Notes: generated by a model from the sequence alone, not told the origin. A stretch of 7,208 nt of DNA from 73-13 sp035555435 (GCA_035555435.1 DATMGN010000061.1:1-7208); one strand, 5' to 3'; shown: positions 1 to 4,976, numbered from the stretch's first letter. Translations and numbers: made by a program.

Positions 1-435
1 CCGGAGGGCCGCAGCCTCTCCTCGGCCGGAAACGACCTCTATGACTGCATTACGGAGAAGGGCTGGGATGTGACCCTCCGATGGGATGGCGGTGTCGAGG
101 CGTCAACCGAAACAATCCCTCAAGAACAGTACAACCTGTACCACGCCGATGCGTCCGCATGCATGGCTGAACTGGACCAACGCATTCTTGCGATGACGGA
201 AGTGGAGATCCGCGCCGCTTACCAGGCGGAACTTGCCACCCGGGAGTGCCTGGTGGGCTTGGGATACGACGTACAAGAGCCCCCGAGTGAACAGACGTAC
301 ATCGACGACTTCTTCGGAGCACGCTGGACCGCGTACGGGGAGTCCAACGTTTCCATTCAGGCGCTCTCGGACTCCGAATGGAGGACGCTCAACGAGAGCT
401 GCCCTCAACCGTCATGGGGCTTCGGCGCCGAATAG
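1..435 (+). CDS. Unrecognised Cys-containing protein, 3' part
   Basis: This is an open frame from the first base of the window to TAG at 433-435. It gives 144 visible residues, and its start lies outside the window. The residues read as a soluble, acidic, Trp/Tyr-rich protein with four cysteines: one in YDCITEKGW, one in ADASACMAEL, one in TRECLVGLGY and one near the end in NESCPQP. The pattern of a CxxxKGWxV segment, an amphipathic helical stretch with a central Cys and a terminal CPQP resembles small secreted or lipoprotein hypothetical proteins of actinomycetes. A signal peptide would lie upstream of the window, so export is inference. The 3' end looks natural. Its last 47 bases are overlapped antisense by the tail of the truncated metallophosphoesterase, which suggests that gene was moved against this one. 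No enzymatic function is recognised. Confidence 0.75.
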   Translation, partial: PEGRSLSSAGNDLYDCITEKGWDVTLRWDGGVEASTETIPQEQYNLYHADASACMAELDQRILAMTEVEIRAAYQAELATRECLVGLGYDVQEPPSEQTYIDDFFGARWTAYGESNVSIQALSDSEWRTLNESCPQPSWGFGAE

Positions 436-997
436 GGCATCCGTCGCCTTGGGGGTCACCAAGTCGAGGGCGGCTCGCCTCCATCGGCGGCTCGGCCGTC
501 ATCGCCCTGGCGAGGTCCTCGTCGTTGATCTGCTCCTCCAGCCACCAGGACGAGCCGAGCGCGCGGCGTTCGAAGTCGATGCTCCCCGCGCCGCCGAGCG
601 CGGCGAGCACCTGTCCGTCGGCGCGGGTGATCCGGTATCCGCGCGGCAGATGTGCAATCCGCGACGTGATCCAGGGGAGACCCGTGGCCGGGTCGATCGT
701 GAAGTGGGCGAGCCGTTCGAAGTCCTCGTGGTTGCCGTCTGCAAAGAACAGCGCCTGGCCCAGTTCCGCGAGCCGGCGGGTGATCCGCTGGGCGTGGCGC
801 TCCCACGCGGTACGCGGCCACAGCAGTCCGAAGTCGCCAAGCTGTATGACCGCTCGGATGCCGCGTTCGTGCAGGACGTCGAGCGCGATGCGCAGGTGGT
901 CCAGGTCGCCGTGCACGTCGCCGAGCAGGGCGATGCGCGGCTCGGACCCCAGCAGGTCCAAGGCCGCGGGATTCGCCTCGACGGTCCTCAGTTTCAT
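389..997 (-). pseudogene. Metallophosphoesterase, C-terminally truncated
   Basis: From ATG at 995-997 the product is 202 residues of a calcineurin-like metallophosphoesterase. The N-terminal half of the metal site is intact: GDVHGD (D27, H29), GDFG (D55) and GNHED (N89, H90). It is followed by the LPRGYR, ALGGAGSIDFERR and SSWWLEEQI segments typical of this subfamily. The fold should continue with a THDxP-like histidine and a GHxH-like motif. Instead, homology appears to stop at about residue 166 (near base 500) and the frame runs on through 36 Arg/Pro-rich residues (bases 392-499) into the 3' end of the convergent gene. Two or more metal ligands are therefore missing, so activity is doubtful. 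The frame is also open back to an ATG at 1120. I prefer 997 because GDVHGD sits at the usual distance and a CATAGT box lies six bases upstream. It could still be expressed as an inactive protein. Confidence 0.72.
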
Positions 998-1009
998 TGG
1001 TCGACTATG
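998..1009 (-). promoter_or_regulatory. Probable leaderless -10 for the phosphoesterase remnant
   Basis: Read on the minus strand, CATAGT (1009 to 1004) lies six bases before the ATG at 997. This is the same spacing as the TAgnnT boxes ahead of four other starts in the window. The first T of the TAnnnT consensus is replaced by C, and no clear -35 or Shine-Dalgarno sequence is visible. It is the main argument for starting the gene at 997 rather than 1120. Confidence 0.4.
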
Positions 1010-1321
1010 CGCGGTGCCGCGTCCATCCGCCTGGCGTCGCTCTGGTGGGGAAATCTGGGGGTCGAAGACGGCGCGAGCGATTGGCGCCAGGGTCAGTTCC
1101 GACGATTCAGTCAGTGCCATTGAGGCGTTGCGCGCCGCTCGTGGAACTCGAGCGGGAATCTGTTACGGAAGGATCGAATCGGCTTGATCGCGCCTACCTC
1201 GAGCGTCGAACCCAACATGCCCCTCGCGAATGGGGCAGGCTTTCCGGTCTGCGGATGACATGGCCGTCATAGAGCCTGGCGGTGAGGTGCAGAGCGGAGT
1301 CGACTCGGCGCTCGACGGCAG
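1010..1321. other. Gene-free stretch, no convincing CDS
   Basis: These 312 bases separate the minus-strand phosphoesterase remnant from the operator-like palindrome of the next unit. Open frames exist on both strands but lack family resemblance or start signals. The only one worth noting is the 41-codon minus-strand extension of the phosphoesterase frame (998-1120, beginning MALTESSELT), which could be an upstream part of that gene if ATG 1120 were used. One short inverted repeat (1218-1237) is present. Confidence 0.55.
1218..1237. repeat. Inverted repeat TGCCCC/GGGGCA
   Basis: TGCCCC (1218-1223) and GGGGCA (1232-1237) form a six-base-pair stem with an eight-base loop that itself contains TCGCGA. 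There is no T-tract on either side and no gene ends close by, so this is only a weak terminator or protein-binding candidate. Confidence 0.3.
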
Positions 1322-1335
1322 AGGGTGTACACCCT
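1322..1335. promoter_or_regulatory. 14-bp perfect palindrome, probable operator
   Basis: AGGGTGTACACCCT reads identically on both strands. Its centre (between 1328 and 1329) is about 33 bases before the predicted leaderless start at 1362 and about 21 bases before the TAGGGT -10 box, so it overlies the -35 position. A dimeric repressor bound there would block RNA polymerase; alternatively an activator could replace the missing -35. No TTGACA-like -35 is present, which fits regulated expression. The binding protein is not identifiable from this window, and no second copy of the site was found in it. Confidence 0.5.
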
Positions 1336-1349
1336 GGCGGACGCCCTAG

Positions 1350-1355
1350 TAGGGT
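1350..1355 (+). promoter_or_regulatory. -10 box TAGGGT, leaderless promoter
   Basis: TAGGGT is followed by six bases (GATCTT) and then GTG at 1362. The spacing is identical to that of the TAgnnT boxes ahead of the genes at 3373, 5086 and 6094. Transcription would start at or next to the GTG. An overlapping TAGTAG (1347-1352) is an alternative placement. Confidence 0.5.
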
Positions 1356-1361
1356 GATCTT

Positions 1362-1409
1362 GTGCCTCGAAGGGGGGACATGCCTTGGCAAACTCCCGGA
1401 GGCCGATGA
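1362..1409 (+). CDS. Leaderless 15-residue leader peptide
   Basis: GTG at 1362 opens a 15-codon frame, MPRRGDMPWQTPGGR, ending in TGA at 1407-1409. That stop overlaps the ATG of the membrane protein as ATGA (1406-1409), the classic arrangement for translational coupling. An internal ATG at 1380, just after AGGGGGG (1371-1377), gives a nine-residue version in the same frame with the same stop. Thus either start would deliver a terminating ribosome onto ATG 1406. No run of a single regulatory amino acid is seen, so amino-acid attenuation is not suggested. The inference rests on spacing and overlap only; expression is unproven. Confidence 0.4.
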   Translation: MPRRGDMPWQTPGGR

Positions 1410-1759
1410 CGAAGATTGTCGGGCTCACCGTAGGCATCACACTCATGGCGGCCGGATCATTCCTGGTCCTTGGCAGCATTCCTAGTGCGTTCCTCATCAA
1501 AACGAACGCTACGAGCGTCTGCCATGAGCGAGGCCTACCCGATGCGGCCATCCACAGCGAGGGTCTCGACGGCCGAGTACGGACCAGCTTTATTTGGTGG
1601 CCGATCGGCGTCGAGTGCTTGTGGCCCGACGCCGAAGGCGGCTTGCCAATCCCAACGCATCCGCGGTGGTACCCGACCGTCGGCATATACGGCGGCCTTG
1701 CACTGGTCGGCGTCGGTATCGGCGCATTAGTTGTCACCAGGAGGACTACCAACAGATAG
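1406..1759 (+). CDS. Small two-TM membrane protein, unknown function
   Basis: The product is 117 residues. One hydrophobic segment (about 5-31) and a second (about 92-110) flank a loop of about 60 residues, with a short basic tail TRRTTNR. The loop carries two cysteines (C39 and C71) that could form a disulfide if it is extracytoplasmic, and an aromatic motif WWPIGVECLW (64-73). Such WWPxGxxC loops occur in small unnamed actinobacterial membrane proteins; I cannot assign a role. The start at ATG 1406 is favoured by the ATGA overlap with the leader ORF and by GGAGG (1398-1402), although that spacer is only three bases. TTG at 1385, seven bases after AGGGGGG, would add seven residues and is a real alternative. 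The TAG stop merges with the ribosome-binding site of the lipoprotein gene, so the two are one transcript. Confidence 0.65.
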   Translation: MTKIVGLTVGITLMAAGSFLVLGSIPSAFLIKTNATSVCHERGLPDAAIHSEGLDGRVRTSFIWWPIGVECLWPDAEGGLPIPTHPRWYPTVGIYGGLALVGVGIGALVVTRRTTNR

Positions 1760-1762
1760 GAG
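1758..1762 (+). promoter_or_regulatory. Ribosome-binding site of the lipoprotein gene
   Basis: AGGAG overlaps the TAG stop (1757-1759) of the membrane-protein gene. It lies two bases before ATG 1765 but five bases before ATG 1768. It therefore favours ATG 1768 and ties translation of the two genes together. Confidence 0.55.
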
Positions 1763-1764
1763 CA

Positions 1765-1851
1765 ATGATGCCCAGATTCACTGTAACTGCCGGGGTCGCA
1801 CTTCTTGCCGCAGCCGCGCTACTCATAGGCTGCCGCCTCGGTAGCCAATGA
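1765..1851 (+). pseudogene. Lipoprotein signal peptide, cut off by frameshift
   Basis: ATG 1765 (or 1768) opens a 28-residue frame. It has Arg at position 4, a hydrophobic core VALLAAAALL and a lipobox LIGC with Cys23, then only RLGSQ before TGA at 1849-1851. This is a textbook lipoprotein signal with almost no mature protein. One base further along, the +1 frame is open from 1829 and continues the protein naturally: omitting one base right after the TGC codon gives C-ASVANDDRAPDESTG and runs without a stop to 2941. Signal peptide and the next ORF are thus two halves of one gene separated by a single-base difference somewhere in 1831-1849. A true inactivating mutation, a sequencing error or a +1 recoding event would all look like this; I consider the first two likeliest. 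Confidence 0.6.
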
Positions 1852-1939
1852 TGATCGTGCGCCGGATGAATCAACCGGCGACCGCGGTACAAGCCACCTC
1901 GTCGCCGAGTTCACCGCAAGCACCGACTTCGCCACCGCT

Positions 1940-2941
1940 GTGCGAGCTGCCGCCGACTCGGACCAGGACATTGTCGGGATACGGTTCGAGAACGACCAGA
2001 TCGTCGGCGAATACTTTTTGCACAGTCAGCAGACCCCAGAAGCGTTTCTAAGTGAGTTCACCGAGCGCTATGGCACCGTGCCGCAAGTCGCCGGCCTCAT
2101 CGTGGAGGTGCCGCGGCGTCTGCCGGAGGACAAGACGCGGCACGTGCCACTGCCTGTCATCGACACAGGCAGTATCGACTTCGTTGCGCCCGAGATCCCT
2201 GAAGCCAAGCTCGACGAACTGTTCCTGCACGAGCAGCCCGCAGCCGAGGATGCATCCGCGGCCCGCTTCGCGTTCCCCTACTGGGAGCCTGAGCAAGTGT
2301 TCGTGCGCGTGTGGCGCACCGGATCGTCGCAGAAGTTCACGAACTCCATCTACTGGAATACGACCACTTACCCACAGCTCCTCACCGGGCCGAAAGGCAT
2401 CGAGATTGAGGTGACACTAGTCAACGAGGCGACCGGTGTGCGGGGGAGCATCCTGCCGTGGGAACTGTGCGGCCCAGGGTTCCGGGATGAGTTCATTGCC
2501 AAAAACTATAACTGGAACTCCTGGTCGGTGTCCTCACCTCACGGCAGTCTCGCCGCCTCCTATCCCTATGCGGATCTCAACGATCTCTTTGACTCGTGCG
2601 GGGAGAACGTAATGGCGATCGGGTTCGCGTCGCCGTATGACATGCCGACGTTCTATGACGGTCCATACGCGGACCTCGAGACCTACATCGACGCCCAAGT
2701 TGGTGTGCGGAGCTCGAGCACGCTCTTTGCTGGTTTGCAGTTGGTCGACAGCAGTTGGTGCCCCTTCGACGGCTCTATCGCGTTCACGGACTGCATGGGG
2801 TTGTTCGCGCCGTCGCTGCCGTCCGGGTGGGATGAAGTGCGCGCAACCTTGGCCGAGTGGCGTGGCTGGGTCGCCGCGACTGACAAGTGCTGGTACTCGG
2901 CCTCATATGGCACCGTTGCACCTTCGAGTTACACCTGCTGA
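1940..2941 (+). CDS. Cys-rich secreted/lipoprotein, unknown function
   Basis: The frame from GTG 1940 encodes 333 residues, but no Shine-Dalgarno sequence precedes it. The same frame is open back to 1829 with protein-like content (VAEFTASTDFATAVRAAA), so 1940 is probably internal. Joined to the signal peptide at 1765, the product would be a lipoprotein of about 391 residues. The mature part has an N-terminal domain (QIVGEYFLHSQQTPEAFLSEF, then GTVPQVAGLIVEVP), a Pro/Glu-rich linker and a C-terminal domain rich in Trp, Tyr and Phe. That domain carries six cysteines: WELCGP, DSCGEN, SSWCPF, FTDCMG, DKCWYS and the very last residue. Six cysteines in an exported domain suggest three disulfides. 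I recognise no catalytic motif or named family. It follows the two-TM protein in one operon, which suggests a cell-envelope role. Base composition is lower in GC than the right half of the window. Confidence 0.65.
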   Translation: MRAAADSDQDIVGIRFENDQIVGEYFLHSQQTPEAFLSEFTERYGTVPQVAGLIVEVPRRLPEDKTRHVPLPVIDTGSIDFVAPEIPEAKLDELFLHEQPAAEDASAARFAFPYWEPEQVFVRVWRTGSSQKFTNSIYWNTTTYPQLLTGPKGIEIEVTLVNEATGVRGSILPWELCGPGFRDEFIAKNYNWNSWSVSSPHGSLAASYPYADLNDLFDSCGENVMAIGFASPYDMPTFYDGPYADLETYIDAQVGVRSSSTLFAGLQLVDSSWCPFDGSIAFTDCMGLFAPSLPSGWDEVRATLAEWRGWVAATDKCWYSASYGTVAPSSYTC

Positions 2942-2977
2942 GATCTGATCAGCTCACCTGGACAATCGAGTGGGATT

Positions 2978-3022
2978 CACGGCGTTCGTGCTGCGGCAAT
3001 CCGTTGCACCACGAACGCCGTG
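2978..3022 (+). terminator. 13-bp perfect hairpin after the lipoprotein gene
   Basis: CACGGCGTTCGTG (2978-2990) and CACGAACGCCGTG (3010-3022) are perfect reverse complements around a 19-base loop. The hairpin starts 36 bases after the stop at 2941. There is no T-tract, which is usual for high-GC actinobacterial terminators. Position and strength make a terminator for the 1362-2941 unit the simplest reading. A protein-binding site or the relic of a mobile element's inverted repeats is the alternative. Confidence 0.6.
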
Positions 3023-3138
3023 CCCCGTCGGCCGCGCCTACGTGTTGATCGAAGGCGACACGGGAGCGAGGTGCTCTGAGGCGTGTAGCGCCCATCGCGT
3101 GGTGAGTGGGCAGCGGCCCCACGAGTAGCGTCAACCGT

Positions 3139-3174
3139 TTGCAGGGAAGCCCTCCGGAAGGAGGGTCCCCGCAG
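3139..3174. other. Long hairpin with GGAA tetraloop
   Basis: The core stem is CCCTCC (3150-3155) with GGAGGG (3160-3165) closed by a GGAA loop, a member of the stable GNRA class. After a two-base bulge (3148-3149) a second stem pairs GGGA (3144-3147) with TCCC (3166-3169). Beyond an A-C mismatch, TTGC (3139-3142) pairs with GCAG (3171-3174), including one G-U pair. Sixteen-base-level order in 36 bases is unlikely by chance, but no T-tract follows on either strand. It may be a terminator, part of a structured RNA, or a DNA hairpin site. Confidence 0.45.
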
Positions 3175-3219
3175 TTCCAAATCGTCACTTTGCAGCTAAT
3201 TGAATGAGTGGGCTAACGA

Positions 3220-3240
3220 GATCCTTCGGGGCCGAGGATC
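3220..3240. repeat. Inverted repeat GATCCT/AGGATC
   Basis: GATCCT (3220-3225) pairs with AGGATC (3235-3240). Inside it, after one bulged T, CG (3227-3228) pairs with CG (3233-3234). It lies about 120 bases upstream of the promoter of the GIY-YIG gene. Function unknown. Confidence 0.35.
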
Positions 3241-3360
3241 ATCAAAGTCCTCTTCTGCCTTCGCAGTCGCCACGCGATATGTCGATTCTCAAGTGCGGTG
3301 CAAATCTCTCAACTGGCATGAAGGTTGACAGCGCTCGCGGTGCACGTCGTGGGTTATCGG

Positions 3361-3366
3361 TAGCCT
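3361..3366 (+). promoter_or_regulatory. Leaderless -10 TAGCCT of the GIY-YIG gene
   Basis: TAGCCT is followed by GGGCGC and GTG at 3373, which is the six-base spacing of actinobacterial leaderless promoters. A perfect TTGACA at 3325-3330 is 30 bases upstream, too far to be its -35. It might belong to a weaker second promoter using GGTTAT (3352-3357, spacer 21). No Shine-Dalgarno sequence is visible, which agrees with a leaderless mRNA. Confidence 0.5.
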
Positions 3367-3372
3367 GGGCGC

Positions 3373-4236
3373 GTGCCAATGGGCGGGAACGATGGGGACA
3401 CAGAGCTCTCAGGTGCGCTGACACTTGGTCACCTCCTCGCAATAGCCGAGATCGATCGTCCGGCCGACCTGGTCCTCATCCGCCATTCCCTGTCGCCGGG
3501 AGGGCTCGCCGCGGACGAGATCACGCCCGCCCGCGTCCTCGCGTACACGCGTGAGCAGGCCCTGCGCAACAAGCTCGGGCCAGCTCCGGCGGGCACCTGG
3601 CTCGTCTTTCTCGCCGACGGCGCTCGCCGTGCGCGCTTCTACGCTGCATACGAGAACCGCGGCGAAGTGCTCGCCGAGCGCACACAGACGCATCGATTCT
3701 TCGATCTCAAGTCGAGCGATCTGCTTTCGTCACTCCAGAGGCGGCTGGTGGTGGAGTGGACGAAAGACACGATCAACTGGGCGAAATCCGGGGCGATGGC
3801 CTCCCAGCTGCCTGTGGTCGAGATCGCCGACCCAGCCGCGGTTGCATTTCCCGGCTACGACCGAGTGCTTGTCACCTACGACGAGCTTCGCGCGATCGTC
3901 GACGATTCCCGCTACGCGGAATGGCGAACAGCTCTTGCGGCAGTGCAGGGCGTCTACTTGATCACGGATCCGACTGGGCCTGGCCGCCTATACGTGGGGA
4001 AGGCCGATGGGCTGGGCGGCATCCTCGCCCGATGGGCGGCATACGCGCGCGACGGCCATGGCGGCAACGTGGCTCTGCGCGATCTGGCGGGACTCGATGC
4101 CGCGCATGCCAAGCGGTTCCGTTTCAGCATCCTGCGGGTGTTCGGTCCGCACGTTCCACAAATTGACGTGGACGATGCCGAGGCGCATTACAAGCGAGCT
4201 CTACTTACCCGCGAGCATGGTCTGAATCGGAACTAG
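3373..4236 (+). CDS. GIY-YIG nuclease family protein
   Basis: The product is 287 residues. The C-terminal GIY-YIG domain begins at GVYLITD (193-199), where GVY takes the place of GIY, and LYVGKA (206-211), where YVG takes the place of YIG. The expected catalytic Arg220 follows in ARWAAYARDGHGGN, then Glu270 in DDAEAHYKRALL, and the chain ends in GLNRN, which supplies the conserved C-terminal Asn. All key positions are present, so metal-dependent DNA cleavage is plausible. Residues 1-190 form a second domain with RRLVVEWTKDTINWAK (123-138), LPVVEI (146-151) and FPGYDRVLVTYDELRAI (159-175). This domain accompanies GIY-YIG in a widespread group of stand-alone prokaryotic proteins of about this length whose role is not established. 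GTG 3373 fits the leaderless promoter; ATG 3379 is an alternative start. It stands alone, with the next gene 100 bases downstream under its own promoter. No methyltransferase is in view, so a restriction system is not supported here. Confidence 0.85.
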   Translation: MPMGGNDGDTELSGALTLGHLLAIAEIDRPADLVLIRHSLSPGGLAADEITPARVLAYTREQALRNKLGPAPAGTWLVFLADGARRARFYAAYENRGEVLAERTQTHRFFDLKSSDLLSSLQRRLVVEWTKDTINWAKSGAMASQLPVVEIADPAAVAFPGYDRVLVTYDELRAIVDDSRYAEWRTALAAVQGVYLITDPTGPGRLYVGKADGLGGILARWAAYARDGHGGNVALRDLAGLDAAHAKRFRFSILRVFGPHVPQIDVDDAEAHYKRALLTREHGLNRN

Positions 4237-4297
4237 CCGCTTCTGCCTCGGTGTCGTTCGTGCGGACGGCTTCTGTGCCACGCCCTGAGAGCGACGC

Positions 4298-4331
4298 TGG
4301 ACTGATGTCCGCAGTGCCGAGTAGGCTCGGC
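4298..4331 (+). promoter_or_regulatory. Promoter of the SprT-like gene with dyad at -10
   Basis: TGGACT (4298-4303) matches the -35 consensus at four of six positions. It stands 18 bases before TAGGCT (4322-4327), the likely -10, which is nine bases from ATG 4337. The -10 is embedded in an inverted repeat, GCCGAG (4316-4321) and CTCGGC (4326-4331) around TAGG. A bound dimer or a cruciform there would affect promoter opening. The transcript would have almost no 5' leader. Confidence 0.4.
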
Positions 4332-4336
4332 GGCTC

Positions 4337-4804
4337 ATGATCGCTGATCCGTTGTCCTACGCGCGCGCCCTGCTGGAGCGTCACGGGCTTCACGACTGGA
4401 CCGTGGGCCTGGACCGTGCTCGCACCCGCCTCGGCAACTGCCGAGAGGACACTCGCTCGATCACGATCTCTCGCACGTTCGCCGAGCGCGCGACCGAGTC
4501 TGACCTCGAGCAGGTGCTGCTGCACGAGATTGCCCACGCCCTGGTCGGCGCTCGGCACGGGCACGATGGTGTCTGGCTGCGCAAGGCCCGCGAGATCGGA
4601 CTGCGCGCCGACCAGGCACCGATCCCGCCGGAGCTGCGCGAGTATCCGCCTGCGCGGCTCTGGCCCGGTGCGTCGGTCGTCGCGTTCATCCGCGGGGAGG
4701 TCGTGGCCGCGCGCGTGCTGAAGCGCAACCAGACGACGGTGGACGTGGACACGCCAAATGGTGCGTTCCGGCTGCCGCTGATGCTGGTGCGTGGTCGCGT
4801 CTGA
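4337..4804 (+). CDS. SprT-like domain protein (zinc metalloprotease fold)
   Basis: The product is 155 residues. The SprT-like domain covers about residues 5-90: HDWTVGLDRARTRLGNC, an ISRTFAERATESDLEQV helix, then HEIAHAL (H63, E64, H67) with a third zinc-ligand candidate H76 in RHGHDGVW. These residues match the HExxH...H zinc site of the SprT/Spartan superfamily, whose eukaryotic members degrade DNA-protein crosslinks; the bacterial role is poorly defined. The C-terminal zinc ribbon of E. coli SprT is absent. In its place is a short beta-rich domain (about 110-153: GASVVAFIRGEVVAARVLKRNQTTVDVDTPN in outline), which looks like a small nucleic-acid-binding or SH3-like barrel, a common actinobacterial variant. 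It lies 100 bases after the GIY-YIG gene with its own promoter, so joint function is only a possibility. Confidence 0.85.
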   Translation: MIADPLSYARALLERHGLHDWTVGLDRARTRLGNCREDTRSITISRTFAERATESDLEQVLLHEIAHALVGARHGHDGVWLRKAREIGLRADQAPIPPELREYPPARLWPGASVVAFIRGEVVAARVLKRNQTTVDVDTPNGAFRLPLMLVRGRV

Positions 4805-4899
4805 GGGTGAGCTACGTATCGACGCGTGCTTTGGGTGCCTGCGCGTACGCCCGCTAATCTGGACAAGCTGCGGCACGTTCCTCGCGAAATGCCTGGCTG

Positions 4900-4921
4900 A
4901 GTCACTCAAATAGTCACTCAA
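4900..4921. repeat. Tandem AGTCACTCAA direct repeat
   Basis: AGTCACTCAA occurs at 4900-4909 and 4912-4921, separated by AT, a 12-base period. The first copy is part of TGAGTCACTCA (4898-4908), a near-perfect 11-base dyad around a central C. It lies about 55 bases upstream of the tRNA gene in a 172-base spacer with no other recognisable feature. It may be a binding site or part of a recombination site; neither is shown. Confidence 0.5.
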
Positions 4922-4976
4922 CCTCGACCATATTGCAGCCTCGGGGAGTTGGAGCGAACAGAAAAATAGCTGATCA

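Larger units (their letters stand above)
2942..3372. other. Structured gene-free stretch
   Basis: The 431 bases between the lipoprotein stop and the GIY-YIG start hold no ORF with coding character. Minus-strand frames at 2949-3188 and 2977-3180 are Arg/Pro-rich without a family resemblance. What it does hold is three inverted repeats (2978-3022, 3139-3174 and 3220-3240, listed separately), a TTGACA at 3325-3330 and the promoter of the next gene. The 7-base word TTTGCAG occurs at 3138-3144 and 3189-3195. It may contain a terminator, a small RNA or a recombination remnant; no choice can be made from sequence alone. Confidence 0.6.

Noticed and set aside
448..463. CTTGG/CCAAG inverted repeat between the first two convergent genes
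   Set aside because: It is only five base pairs with a six-base loop and no T-tract, and it lies within the phosphoesterase remnant's tail; too weak to call a terminator.
233..1187. Two plus-strand open frames of 269-296 codons opposite the phosphoesterase
   Set aside because: The minus strand carries unmistakable GDVHGD, GDFG and GNHED motifs; the plus-strand translations are low-complexity shadows.
1849..1851. Programmed +1 frameshift of the prfB type
   Set aside because: There is no CTT-TGA-C slippery sequence and no upstream Shine-Dalgarno-like stimulator at the required distance; a plain indel explains the data better.
1848..2051. 67-codon frame from ATGATG just after the signal-peptide ORF
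   Set aside because: It is a Ser/Thr/Pro/Arg-rich out-of-frame reading of the lipoprotein gene and does not rejoin either half.
2949..3188. 79-codon minus-strand open frame in the gene-free stretch
   Set aside because: It contains both large hairpins, has no ribosome-binding site or TAgnnT box, and shows no protein-like pattern.
3373..4804. GIY-YIG plus SprT-like as a new defence operon
   Set aside because: They have separate promoters and a 100-base gap, with no shared regulatory site or third component; adjacency alone is not enough.
4205..4921. 238-codon minus-strand open frame opposite the SprT-like gene
   Set aside because: It is antisense to a gene with a clear HEIAH motif and has no recognisable domain. 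Its start lies in the direct repeat.
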